NCBI GenBank assembly: GCA_039090855.1
Contig: CM077023.1
Location: 77,413,127-77,477,126 of the forward strand
Source of the DNA: Macrothele yani
Lineage: Eukaryota; Arthropoda; Arachnida; Araneae; Macrothelidae
Length of the DNA: 64,000 nucleotides
Direction of reading: 5' to 3'
Part shown: positions 53,000 to 63,800 of the stretch, one piece after another
How the letters are laid out: every line of letters starts with the position of its first letter
Numbering within the stretch: position 1 is the stretch's first letter
The notes under the pieces: generated by a model
What the model saw: only the letters and a program-made list of their open reading frames with translations
Told to the model about the DNA's origin: nothing
Database searches by the model: none
Made by a program: the position numbers and the translations under genes

Positions 53000-53730
53000 T
53001 AGGGAACTGCCACGTCATGTTTCTGTGTAAGTGCATTTTTCTATTCAATAAATGTTTTCAGCTCTTCATGTCATTACATTAATGTCAGATTTCTCACTCG
53101 ACGCCTGTCACACTAGCTATCAGAGACCCGGGTGCATAAACACTTTTTTCTGAGTTGCGTATGTTATTTCACTTGTATGTAAGGCATGGATATACCTATC
53201 AGAAAATACAAGAAGTAGACTTTTGCGCACAGAAGGGGGGGGGGGGCTTTCGGCGAATATTCCAGCTAGTTCCACTGCTGCACTAAAAGCTTCCCAAGTG
53301 CGCTTATATCAGTGGCAGGTTACAGCTATGGTAGAAGAGCTGCATAAAGGTACAAAATGTTCACGAGTGTGCAATAGCAGGTTTTTCACACTGTATTTAA
53401 AGGCATATGTGCATCAGTTGCCCTAAAGTGTGAATGTCAGCTTCACCACCTAAAAGGTTCCATGGTATTCCAAGAACAGTCAGTCATCACCCACAATGTG
53501 TGCAGAGAAAAACTGTGACTATAACCTTTTTGCGGGCGGTGACATTCGAACGAGAAAGGCAGGGGCACGAAATAGCAGGTTTCAGGTCAACCGACAACCA
53601 AGCTCTAAGGACCATCTCATTGTAGAAGTAATTTTTATTAATTATGTGCATTGTGTGGAAGACTCATCACTCAAATTGTTCAAGCCTCACGATCAGCAGA
53701 TTCATTTTCGTTGTTGACGCCAATATAACA
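53000..53730. other. No gene recognised
   Basis: Contains a G12 run near 53236. Short frames at 53223-53717 carry no motif. Confidence 0.4.
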
Positions 53731-53815
53731 TACTAGCTTTTGCCCGCGACTTCGTCCGCATGGAACTCGGAACATGTTATCTGTTATCGGAGCATGATAT
53801 CTCAGAATATACGTA

Positions 53816-55321
53816 GGTTATTTCAAAAGTTTCGCACACTGCTCAGGTGCTGCCCGCAGGATGATGCAATAGCTCCAATCGTTGCGTCAGTTGTGAGTCA
53901 GACTTCAGTATACAAAGCTGTGTCTACGTTTGCTGGCTAATTTGTTCTTGTTCCGAAACATTCTTCCAAGAAAATGGAGGAAGAAAAGGAGCCAGGTCAG
54001 ATCTTGAGTAGCGACCAGCGATCCTACATTAAAATTGAAACTTTGCGAGGAAAATCTCCTACCGAAATGCATAAAGCTCTGTGTGAAGTTTGTGGGATTA
54101 GTATAGTGGATCGTAGCACAGTGTCACGATGGGTTTCTCCTTTCCGAAAGGTCGGGAAAGCATCGAAAATGACCCAAGAAGCGGCCGGCCATCAAATGCA
54201 ATGGACGACACTTCTGTGATTATCGTCAACAGGTTGGAGTGATAGCAACAGACAGAGTGCCCGAGGGTCCACTGTAAGAGCGGAGTACTACAGAAGGTTT
54301 CTGCAAAATGTTTTGTGCCCAAAGATTCGCCAAAGAAGGCCCGACATGCTTGAAGCTAGTGTCATCATTTTGCACAGCAACGCAAGGCTGCATGTTGTCC
54401 GTACAGTAAGAGACATTCTGGAAAAGTGCGGATGGGAATTGCTTTCCCACGCGCCATACAGTCTTGGCATGAGCCCACCAGACTATGACTTCTTCCCAAA
54501 ACTGAAGAAGCCACTCCGCGGGAACCGATTCAGTTGGACTCAGGATGTTTCTAATGAGGTGACCCGAGTAATCTGACGCCTCAACAATGGAGGTGTTCTG
54601 ACTGGAATACAAGACTTGCCCAAACGTTGGGCCGCTGTCGTAAAGAAACATGGAGATTACTTTAACCCTTTAAGCGGCCGATGTACCTGAACCGAAAATT
54701 ACCCAAATTTTCTTGCGCTCCTCAAGCAGAAGTGTTCCCATAGTGACCGGGTCATACGAACGCTACGGCAAAACAATTCCTTTTCCTCTCATCTCAGAAG
54801 TATCGACTATAAATCTGTCCTTGCTTGTAGGTGCTTCCTTAGAGTTCTTAGTCTTATAGTATGTAGTCTGATTCCCTTATACTCCTTTATTCTCTGTTCC
54901 ATCACCAAGGAATGATTTGGAAGGAGTAGTCCCCCGGACATGAGCATCATGCCACATGGTAGAAACAAGTTTGTCAAACATATTTTCTCTTTCTTAGGGT
55001 TGTCGCCTTTTTTATAGCATTCTTAGCGGAAAAGATCAAACAGGAAGAATTAATGACAATCATACCCCCAAATTATCACTTCGAACGATGAACCTAAGGT
55101 AAAAGCAAACCTTTCTGATGTGCAGGTTCACTCGTTTCTGTCGCTTTCGGCGCACTTCTTAGACATGGAATATATTTGTTCGAGCTGATTTCAGCCTATT
55201 TTTTACCCCGAGTTTATTCGTTCCAGCCGGTTAGAGGGTTAAAGGCCTGTAACGGTATGCTGTGAAGTAAATTCGTTTTTTTAAGAGATAACCCACAGTG
55301 TGCAAAACTTTTGAAATAACC
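53816..55321 (+). mobile_element. Mariner element inside the Helitron
   Basis: GGTTATTTCAAAAGTTTCGC at the left and, in reverse complement, GGTTATTTCAAAAGTTTTGC at the right are the TIRs. TA is present at the left; the right TA is mutated. Confidence 0.85.
53974..54660 (+). pseudogene. Mariner transposase, deleted and frameshifted
   Basis: MEEEKEPGQILSSDQRSYIK starts the protein, with the helix-turn-helix LRGKSPTEMHKALCEVCG and RSTVSRWVSPFRKVGKAS. A large deletion removes the second helix-turn-helix and first Asp. VIILHSNARLHVVRTV replaces the HDNARPH region (Asp to Ser), and YSLGMSPPDYDFFPKLK holds the third Asp. It ends near 54660; ~650 bp of unrelated or non-coding sequence follows before the right TIR. 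Confidence 0.8.
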
Positions 55322-55398
55322 CTCGTGTTATCCTATGTAGTTACAATGCTTCTACATATACTTTTTAGTGTGGTTGCTTGTAGTAATTAGCATGAATT

Positions 55399-55719
55399 TT
55401 ATTTTAATCCGGATCTGGATAAACCGACATATAATTGGTCATGAGAGAAGCATTCCTGTCTTAAATCTACTCCCACATATTTGAAGGTTTGCCCATTGGC
55501 TTTGTTGATAGTTATGTAGAAGAAAACATTTACGGGAAATTGTAGTCTTTTGAAAGCGAAAGATAAGTCTGTAGGTATCATCGGGATACGGGGTATGTGT
55601 GCCATATGTCCAGCTGCAGGCCCAGTTAGTATCGTGGCTTCAATAATATTGTTATGCAGTGCTACGACCTTCAGTCTTGTGCCATTGCACAGGTTAGGAG
55701 GATTCAGGTTGTGTAACAA
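55399..55719 (-). pseudogene. Helitron Pif1-like helicase, C-terminal fragment
   Basis: 107 codons are open: NLCNGTRLKVVALHNNIIEA, IPRIPMIPTDLSFAFKRLQF, TINKANGQTFKYVGVDLRQE and CFSHDQLYVGLSRSG. These are the last helicase motifs (V and VI) of Pif1-type Helitron helicases; the usual NKSQGQT has become NKANGQT. The Rep domain and the N-terminal helicase motifs are gone. Confidence 0.9.
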
Positions 55720-55795
55720 TATAATTGGAGTGCCATATTACCCAAGCATACGAACGCTCGAATAATAATGTAAGTACTTACTCAAAACTCACGTG

Positions 55796-56024
55796 GCCGC
55801 CCCGGTAGCGCAGTGGTCTAAGCGATGGCTTCTGATCATTCGTCAGAAAAGGAGTCCGGGTTCGAATACCGTGAGGCATGGATGTTGTGTTTGTCTTACG
55901 ACGCTGGCTCTCTCTCTTCCCTGGAACAAGTGATCCTAAATTAGGGACGGGCGACTGCTTATAGCCCATTGAATTGCTCACGGTGGTCGTTAAACCTCCA
56001 ATAAAAAAAATAAAAAAATAAAAA
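55796..56024 (+). repeat. SINE1 copy with a short target duplication
   Basis: Full-length: GCCGCCCCGGTAGCGCAGTG head, GGGTTCGAATACC, body and A-rich tail. TCACGTG flanks it at 55789-55795 and 56025-56031. It lies inside the Helitron. Confidence 0.9.
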
Positions 56025-56366
56025 TCACGTGAAGTTGAGACCTTAGCAATCAAAGAAGCAATATCAGTGCGTACGTCTGCACTACGTGCCGATTCGCTTG
56101 ACTCTGCCGGCGCGACATGGTATTCTGATACCGAAGTGTGCTTATCTTCCCTCACTCCGTACCTCGCATGGCACTGGTGCGATGCGCGGCGGTGTTTTAT
56201 ATTTCATACCGTAATAATATATAGCCTATGTCCATCGAGAAGAAATAAGGTTTTGGATGAAGAAATAATTTTTCAAATCGGTTTAGTAGCTTCCGAGATT
56301 ACCTCTTACAAACATACAAACTCACAAGCTTTTTCTCTTTTTACTATTAGTATAGATAACCTTTTT

Positions 56367-56437
56367 GCAGCTGGTGGATTTCGAACCCACGTCTTCGGAA
56401 TCCAAAGCACCTATTCTCCTAACTGAACTACGCCGGC
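56367..56437 (-). pseudogene. tRNA-like pseudogene
   Basis: On the minus strand GCCGGCGTAGTTCAGTTAGG (A-box type) through GTGGGTTCGAAATCCAC (perfect B box and a closing T-stem) to CAGCTGC. Several acceptor pairs fail and the anticodon stem is irregular. It lies 10 bp from the Helitron 5' end. It may be a dead tRNA or a SINE head without a body. Confidence 0.45.
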
Positions 56438-56439
56438 AG

Positions 56440-57140
56440 GCTTACCGCTGCTTTTTAGTCCATTTGACTCATGCGTCATCTCAGTAGTACGTCATTTACG
56501 TCATGTTACGTAGTGCATTACAAGAACAAACGCTAATTTCTTGAAATGCTATCCATGGATAGCTTGTGCGTTGGGGATATGCAAATAAAATTACCAAATG
56601 TGGATCGATTTGATGTATCAATGAGATGCAACTTAATGTCCCAGTGATCAAGTGAGAATTCCTAAGCGGAAGATTTGCTGGAAGATGTACCTGTAAAATA
56701 ATCGCACGAATAATTTCGGTTCTTCATTGTGCTTTACTTGAGACCTACCAGCCGTTGTCAATCATAGAGATTTCTTTTGACAAATTTCAGTTGCTGCTAT
56801 AATTTGGCTTTGCATTCCTTACATAAAGCCAATTGAAAATATATATATATATTTATTTTCTTGTTTGTACTCTTGTTTCGGCCTGACATCAGATTTCCGC
56901 CTGCACACGCTACTGTACACGCACCAGATCTCCGCATGTAAATGTCGCTATTCAGCTGTTAGAAAACAGTGCAACTTACCTGATGAAAGAAACATGTCGG
57001 TTGACATGCATTAGTAAGGTGGTAGTCAAATGAATATTGTGATAAGCACACCGAGAAACAAATAGGAATGCATAAGGGTTGTTCAAATGGAACGCGAATT
57101 GGGTCTGCGCTTTGATGTTGGTTTATTAGGCGTCTACGGT
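56440..57140. other. No gene recognised
   Basis: An AT dinucleotide run lies near 56840. AAGGGTTGTTCAAATGGAACG at about 57075 may be a broken mariner end but has no partner. Confidence 0.4.
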
Positions 57141-57144
57141 GGTC

Positions 57145-58453
57145 ATAACAAAAGTTCTGCGCACGTTAATCTAAAACGGAAGCGGATAATGCAATCGGAA
57201 AAATAATTGCATCATGTCAAGATCAAACTCTCAGCAACGCAGTGGTGTCAGAACAACGCGCTACCATTTGCTGTGTGGATGTAGGAGGGTTTGGAAATGG
57301 AAGCGTGCAGCTCCTCAGATCGAGTCACAGCGTTAGACCAGCGCTATTACGTAAAAATAGAAACTCTGCTGGGAAAGACTCCAACACAGATCCACACTAC
57401 CTTGCAAGAAGTTTGTGGGTAAAGAACTGTTGATCGTAACACAATTTCTCGCTGGGCATTGCGCTTTCGGGAGGTCCGAAGCAGCATCGAACATGATCAT
57501 CTCTCAGGCCGACCTCAAACGGCGACAGACAAAACATCTATCACCATTGTCGCAACGCTTCTGGAAGAGAATCGCCGTTTGACAGTCGAGGAGATTGCTC
57601 ATCAGGCAAATTTGTCCACCATGTCTGTTCACCAGATTTTGATCGACTCACTGGGAAAAAGAAAAATCGCCTCGCGCTGGGTGCCCCATCAACTCACCCC
57701 CGAGCAGACGGCAGCCAGAGTGAACATCGCACAGGATCAACTCCACAGGTGAGAAAGGGAGGGCGACACCTTCCTGAACAGAATTGGTGCAATTGTTGAA
57801 ACTTGGACCCGTGATTTTGAACCGGAACTGAAGTCACAATCAGCGGAATGGAGGCATCAAAGTTCCCCACACCCCTCAAAGTGTCGTCGGCAACAATCCA
57901 AAGTGAAGCAAACGATGATTTTTGCGTACGATGCCCGGGGTGTTGGGATCTCTGATCGTCGTGTGCCGGTAGGGCAAAATGTCAACTTGAAATGTTATCG
58001 TGACTTTTTGAGCACAAAGTTGAGACCGAAAATTAGTCAAAATCGCTCCAACTTCTTGGAAGCGGGAGCGATCTTGCTGCATGACAACGCATCCTGTCAT
58101 GATGCAGCGTTGGTACGGGGACATTTGTCGAAATATGGCAGGGAAACTTTATCCCACCTACCATACAGCCCTGATCTCAGCCCACCCGACTTTCATTTTT
58201 CCCCAAAGTTAAAAAATGGGTTCCGTGGTATCCTCTACGAATCGCTGAACGAACTGTCATTGGACGTGACCCGAGTAATACGACAGCTGAATAAAGATGG
58301 CGTACTACGGGGCATCCAGAACCTACCTCACCGCTGACAAGCTGTCATTCCCAGCTGCGGGGAGTACATTGAACGGCAATAACGTAAGTTTTCTCCGTTA
58401 CTTCACATTTTTCTTAAAAATGGACAGTGTGCAGAACTTTTGTTAGGATTCCC
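57145..58453 (+). mobile_element. Mariner element
   Basis: CATAACAAAAGTTCTGCGCA at the left pairs with TGTGCAGAACTTTTGTTAGG at the right. The ends are diverged and exact limits are uncertain by a few bases. The transposase inside is nearly complete. Confidence 0.8.
57297..58337 (+). pseudogene. Mariner (D34D) transposase, lightly damaged
   Basis: MEACSSSDRVTALDQRYYVK starts it, and LLGKTPTQIHTTLQEVCG is the first helix-turn-helix, ended by a stop. LSGRPQTATDKTS is the normal single GRP linker. RRLTVEEIAHQANLSTMSV is the second helix-turn-helix, then SRWVPHQLTPEQ. A stop and a frameshift near 57750-57900 disturb the first-Asp segment (WTRDFEPELKSQSAEW). From KQTMIFAYDARGVGISDRR the frame is open to the end: LLHDNASCHDAAL and YSPDLSPPDFHFS give 34 residues between Asp 2 and Asp 3. 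Confidence 0.85.
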
Positions 58454-58499
58454 GTAGCACAGTGACACAGTTGAAGCACAAAGGACAAGGTTGCTGACC

Positions 58500-59229
58500 A
58501 AAGAAAAAGGTAAACATGAACTTGCCTGTATACTAACGGAGACATGGAATTTCTTTAATGTCGGCGATGCAGTATGCTTTCACTGCATGCTGATGCGTTT
58601 CGTCACTAGCTCGAAATGATGACACCAAGTTTTGTCGCCGGCGATAATTCGTGACACAAACTAGTTTCCTGCTTCCTGGTCGTATGTAAGGTGCTCCCCA
58701 ATGCGACAGCCATACCCTTTGCCTTTTGTTCAGCCAATAGCTGCTCCAGTGTTCGTTATGCACACACCTTTCGGTACCCGAGATGATCATTGATGATACT
58801 GTTGAGGGACACCATGCTGATATGTAGGTCCCACCCTATCTGTCAAAAGGTCACACTCAAGGGGTTTCTCTCACAGAACTCCCCACTACTGTAATGGTTG
58901 TCTATGTGATGGCGCGGTGATAGTACCCAGGTCGTGGAAGTCAGCTGTTGTTTGACTTCCTTCTCGAATTATTTCCACCATTCAAACACCGTATTGCGTG
59001 TTAAGCAGGCCTCTTCGTACACTGCCTGCATGCGCTGAAAAATCTCGGCTGGTCTATCGCCTTCCTTGGTAAGAAGTTGGATCAATAGGTAGCGAGTGTC
59101 ATGTAGTGACCTGCTGCACTCTCCAGATGTGTTACAACAACTAACCACGTGCCGTGGCGCATTGCTCTCTGTCTGTATACAGTGGCCCCAATGTCGGCGA
59201 TGGCACGTAGACAACAACGGCTCCACCAT
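58500..59229 (-). pseudogene. Mariner-type transposase, N-terminal half
   Basis: LLIQLLTKEGDRPAEIFQRM, QAVYEEACLTRNTVFEWWK and (after frameshifts) INDHLGYRKVCA.RTL.QLL form the two helix-turn-helix regions. GDKTWCHHFELVTKRISMQ has the first catalytic Asp (usual GDETW). The protein breaks off near 58530, before Asp 2. Confidence 0.75.
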
Positions 59230-59239
59230 CCAAGTCTAC

Positions 59240-59770
59240 ATTTTTCTTGAAAGACCCTTTTACATTTCCGTATGCCACAAATATTTTAAGTATCATTCAT
59301 AAAGCTCTAAGTTACTAAAACTGCGTCAGAATAACATAGTCACTGTCCCAGAACAAATAAAAATCAACTTACTAGCTCGAACTGGCACTTTAGGTAAGTT
59401 TAAAGTCGCTTCAGACCACCGAGCATTTAGTATGTAACACATTTTCATCTTGCCATACATATCTTGAAAAACAAATGATTTAAACGTATGGTTCCTGAAA
59501 AATATAAGGAAACGGGTGAATGATGTTCTCAAAGAATCAATAAAAAATCGTTCTTAGAATAATTTTGAAGTTTATGTACTGCAGTTGAAATAAACTCAGG
59601 GCACGCCAAAAGTGTCATCATTTAGATATTTACATGTTTATTACTGTAAGACGGGAAGTTGAAGGTGTTATAGTACAACTGAAAAGATAATTGTTCATTT
59701 TCATAAGTAAAGCTCGTCAAAATATAGATGTGCATTTTTTCAAATACATACTCGTAATTGTTAGAATCGC
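59240..59770. other. No gene recognised
   Basis: AT-rich with only short frames. Confidence 0.4.
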
Positions 59771-59807
59771 AGCCTCTCAGCGATAAAAATAATAAACAAG
59801 TTAGTAA

Positions 59808-61125
59808 AATCATGCAATGCATTGATTATGATACGCTTTCCAACATACCAGAAATTATTACTCAAGTTATGAGGATAATGGCTGTGGAATAAATCTCGCT
59901 CCTGTGTCCTGACCTTTGACCCCATTTTGATGATATTCAACAGAACCGGCTCAGTGCACCTCAAGAATAACATACTAAAGTTTTGTCGCAATAGAAGCAG
60001 TTTTACGCAAGTTATGAGAATAATGGCTGTGGAGTAAATCTTGCTTTTGTGCAATGACCTTTGATCCCATTTCGTTGATGTTCAACAGAACCGGTTCACT
60101 ATACCTCCGGAACAACATGATAACGTTTTGTCGCAATCGAAACATTTTTTGGTAAGTTGTGATGCACAAGGGCAATGGAATGGATCCCACTCCAGTGTCC
60201 TGACCTTTGACCTCATTTCACCCATTTTCAATAGGGTTCATCCCCAGTGGCTCCCTACCACATACAAAAATTTCATCGAAATCGAACCATTTTTACGCAA
60301 GTTATGACGCATAAGGGCAATGGAACAAAACCGGCTCTTATGACCTGCCTGACCTTTGATCCCACTTCGCCCATTTTCAATAGGGTTTGTGCCCAGGTGG
60401 TTCCCTACCACATACTAAAATTTCATCGAAATCGAACCAAATTTACGCATGTTATGACGCATAAAGGCAATGGAATGCATTCCACCTTTATGCCCTGACC
60501 TTTGACCCCATTTCGTCCATTTTCAATAGGGTTCGTCCCCAGGTGGTTCCTTACCAAATACTAAAATTTAATCGAAATCGAACCATATTTACGCATGTTA
60601 TGACGCATAAAGGCAATGAAATGGATCCCCCTTTTATGTCCTGACCTTTGACCCCATTCCACCTATTTTCAATAGGTTTCGTTCCCAGATGGTTCCTTAC
60701 CACATACCAAAATTTCATCCAAATCGAACCATTTTTACGCAAGTTATGATGCTCAAGGGCAATGGAATAAATCCCGCTCTTATGTCCTGCCTGACCTTTG
60801 ACCCCAATTTGCCAATTTTTAATAGGGCTCGTGCCCAGGTAATTTCCTACCACATACTGAAATTTCATCGATATCGAACCATATTTACGCAAGTTATGAC
60901 GCATAAGGGCAATTGAATGGATCCTGCTCTTATGGCGTGACCTTTCACCCCACTTCACCCATTTTCAATAGGGTTCGTCCCCTGGTGGTCCCCTACCACA
61001 TACTAAAATTTCATCGAAATCGAAATATTTTTACGTGAGTTATCGTGCCGACAGACAGACGGACGGACGGACAGACGAACGGAAAAAGCTGGAGCATATA
61101 CGCTTCTTCAACCTACGGTTGGAAA
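59808..61125 (-). repeat. DR1-bearing tandem repeat, block 2 (longest)
   Basis: Inverted relative to blocks 1 and 3. From the left: the AATGCATTGATTATGATACG tail, CTTTCCAACATACC, about eight units of 110-150 bp with TGACCTTTGACCCC, then a GACAGACAGACGGACGG run and CTTCAACCTACGGTTGGAAA at the right. Perfect DR1 sites lie at 59910, 60201, 60496, 60642 and 60792 (13 bp each). One-base variants are at 60055, 60350 and 60938. Confidence 0.85.
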
Positions 61126-61180
61126 GCTTAAAAAACGCAGATCGTTGGACGGGATTTTTACAGCGCTCCAAATGAATTGC

Positions 61181-61264
61181 CCTGGAACCAGTGACTCTAA
61201 ATTAGGGATGGGCGACTGCTTATAGCCCATTGAGTTGCTCACGGTGGTCGTTAAACCTCCAATC
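61181..61264 (+). repeat. 5'-truncated SINE1 with a 12-bp target duplication
   Basis: Only the last ~84 bp of the SINE are present (CCTGGAACCAGTGACTC to GGTCGTTAAACCTCCAATCC). AAATGAATTGCC flanks it on both sides (61170-61181 and 61265-61276, sharing boundary bases). Truncation from the 5' end shows copying by reverse transcription from the 3' end. Confidence 0.9.
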
Positions 61265-61335
61265 CAAATGAATTGCCAAATACCGGCATAGCCGTTCTAC
61301 ACTAACACGTACCTTGAAACGCCAAGTGCGGGCAC

Positions 61336-61339
<4 letters not shown>

Positions 61340-61368
<29 letters not shown>
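61340..61368. repeat. (TC)n microsatellite
   Basis: About fourteen uninterrupted TC dinucleotides. Confidence 0.95.
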
Positions 61369-61369
<1 letters not shown>

Positions 61370-62754
61370 ATCTGTGACGTAAGCGAGATTGAGAGGATAA
61401 CTCTCTTGTGTGATTTGTGTGTGCTGTCGTCTTTGCTTGCGCGCGGTTGTATGTTGGGAAAGTTGTGCGTGTGTATTTTTACCAAATAGAACTGCTCCTT
61501 TAATTAAGGAAGCAAACTGTATTACGTATAATGTCCCTAATCAGTAGACTCTGGTACGCTTCATGATGTTATGAATGTATTCATTTGTACACCTGCAAAG
61601 TGATTGTGTGTGTGCGACTGAAGTGATCTTTTTCAGCAAGCATGGCGTCAGTTGGCGTCTGTACGAAACGTCCTTTGTTACCGTGATGGAGCATCTACGT
61701 GTCGACGTATTACACCTAAATGGATATCTTCGTATCATCATTTGTGTTATTATTAAATACCATTTTTGCATACAACTCAGGTCTGTATATGAATTTATTA
61801 TTGCTAGCATGAAGTGCTCTGTTCTATTTTTGTTGTTAAGCTTATATTCTTTTGCCATGAATGAAGGCTAGCGAAAAACATTTTTCTACTGTGTGCTGAG
61901 TAATTGGGGTGATGATGTTTTCTTTTTAACTACGCATCCAATCTTTGGGAATTTAATATCTCCACTCCTTCAAAAAACAACAGTAATTATGTTATAAAAG
62001 CATGAATGTTGATGCAGCATGAAACCACGCATCGTTATAGGCGCAGTCTGGTAACACCAGGGAAAAGAGCATCTGGTGATGTATAAGAACCATTCGGAAT
62101 GTTCTTGGAAATGCATCACTTCCGATTCCAAAAGAACTCCGATATAATTAGGTGAGTGCTGTGGGATGGTATTAAGTTCTTAAGTACCATAAGTTTGAGT
62201 CTTAGCGAAGCGGCATTAAAGGGTGAGACAGAAACATTCTGGAGGGTGGCTAAGAAAAAATTCCGGGATATCTGAGATTATCAAACGCGTAGCGTGACCA
62301 ATGTTTTTTTTTTGGGGGGGGGGGATAAGTGTAATTTTTTTTTCAGGGGGCGCTTCTAGGAAATAGTTTCTTCAAAAATACTCCTGTTCAGTTGCCATAA
62401 CTTAAGTTTTTTAGATGCCTAATATATCCAAAACTACGAGTTGGGCGAGGCTCGCGTTGATTCACCCTAATGAGGATGAAAAAACAACAACAACAACATA
62501 CCTTTCAAAGCATCTCATGCAGTTATCTGATAATGAAAATGACCATCAGATGACTGCATGCTATTGTGCATGGGATGACTGCTGGAAAGCAGTCATAACA
62601 AAGCTCGCTATTGCGTAGCGTTTTTTGCTTGGCAGTATGTCACACTGTATAATATTTAAAAGCCAAACGACTAGTTATTATTATTGGGTGACCTAGATAC
62701 GCCTATGGAGATTGGTTATGCCATCAAGTTTAATGCTAAACCACGCAGTGTTTG
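61370..62754. other. No gene recognised; homopolymer-rich
   Basis: T8-G10 and T10 runs lie near 62306-62345, and an ACA trinucleotide run near 62484. Frames at 61541-61871 overlap on both strands without motifs. Confidence 0.4.
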
Positions 62755-62756
62755 CG

Positions 62757-63350
62757 CTTTCCAACCGTAGGTTGAAGAAGCGTATATGCTCCAGCTTTGT
62801 CTGTCTGTCCTCCGTCCGTCCGCACGATAACTCGCGTAAAAATGGTTCGATTACGATGAAATTTTAGTATGTGGTAGGGGACCACCTGGGGACGAACACT
62901 ATTGAAAATGGGCGAAATGGGGCCAAAGGTCAGGACATAGGAACGGGATCCATTCCATTGGTCTTATGCATCATAACTTGCGTAAATATGGTTCGATTTC
63001 GATGAAATGTTAGTATATCGTAGGGGACCACTTGGGGACAAACCCTGTTGAAAATGGGCGAAATGGGATCAAAGTTCAGGACATAGGAGCGGGATTCATT
63101 CCATCGCCCTTATGCGTGATAACTTATGTAAAAATGCTTCGATTGAGACAAAACTTTTCATGTTGTTCTGGAAGTATACTTAACCGGTTCTGTTGAATAT
63201 CATCGAAATGGGGTCAAAGGTCAGGGTACAGAAGCGAGATTTATTCCACAGCCATTATCCTCAAAATTTGAGTAATAACTTGAGTAATGATTTCTGGTAT
63301 GTTGGAAAGCGTGCCATAATCAATGCATTGCATGATTTTACTAGCTTGCT
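62757..63350 (+). repeat. DR1-bearing tandem repeat, block 3
   Basis: Starts CGCTTTCCAACCGTAGGTTG and ends GTTGGAAAGCG plus the CATAATCAATGCATTGCATG tail, so its ends form an 11-bp inverted repeat. The unit order matches block 1. One perfect DR1 is at 63211-63223; variants are at 62920 and near 63067. Confidence 0.82.
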
Positions 63351-63604
63351 TTAAATTCGCTCTAAGCCTTGAAACGATAAAAATTTGCAGTTGTAGGGAA
63401 ATTAAAATTGAATGATTTCAAAATATGCTAGAGAAACATCAGAAAAAAAACCAAAGAACTGTAAAAAGGGAATTGCAAGGAAAAAGGTTTTTCATGATAA
63501 TTCTTGGAGTGCCGGTGCCGCAAACGGAAAGCGAAGTTACTCTGGAACGCATGAAATCCATTCTCAAAGAGTTAATTTCGTTGGCAAAGTTCTACACTTT
63601 CTCT

Positions 63605-63800
63605 TTTGGTGGTGAAACGAACACCGTGAGCAACTCGATGGATCACCCGTCCCTAATTTAGGGCCACACTGGTTCCATGTAAGAGAGAGAGCCGGTGCGT
63701 TAGACAAGCACAACATCCATGCCTCTGGGTATTCGAAACTGGACCTCATCTCGGACGAATGGTCAGAAGCAAGTGCTAGGTCTACTGCGCCACCGTGAAG
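63605..63800 (-). repeat. SINE1 copy, minus strand
   Basis: Reverse complement reads GTGGCGCAGTAGACC, then GTCCAGTTTCGAATAC, AGGCATGGATGTTGTG, CTCTCTCTTACATGGAACC, CCCTAAATTAGGGACGGGTG and GTTGCTCACGGTGTTCG. The head and middle are diverged, and I see no clear target duplication. Confidence 0.8.

Larger units (their letters stand above)
53733..56356 (-). mobile_element. Helitron remnant containing a mariner and a SINE
   Basis: On the minus strand the element begins A|TCTATACTAATAG at 56356 and ends with a hairpin (GCGGACGAAGTCGCGGGC) and AAAAGCTAG|T at 53733. TC start, CTAG end and insertion between A and T are the Helitron rules. It encodes a helicase fragment in the same orientation. Mariner (53816-55321) and SINE1 (55796-56024) insertions lie inside; without them about 0.9 kb remains. 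Confidence 0.8.

Noticed and set aside
54661..55321. Additional coding sequence between the mariner transposase end and its right TIR
   Set aside because: No open frame with a motif was found; it may be a decayed insertion but I could not support a type.
60247..60958. Repetitive open frames in DR1 block 2
   Set aside because: They arise because some unit lengths are multiples of three; the peptides are repeats of the satellite and differ in frame between blocks.
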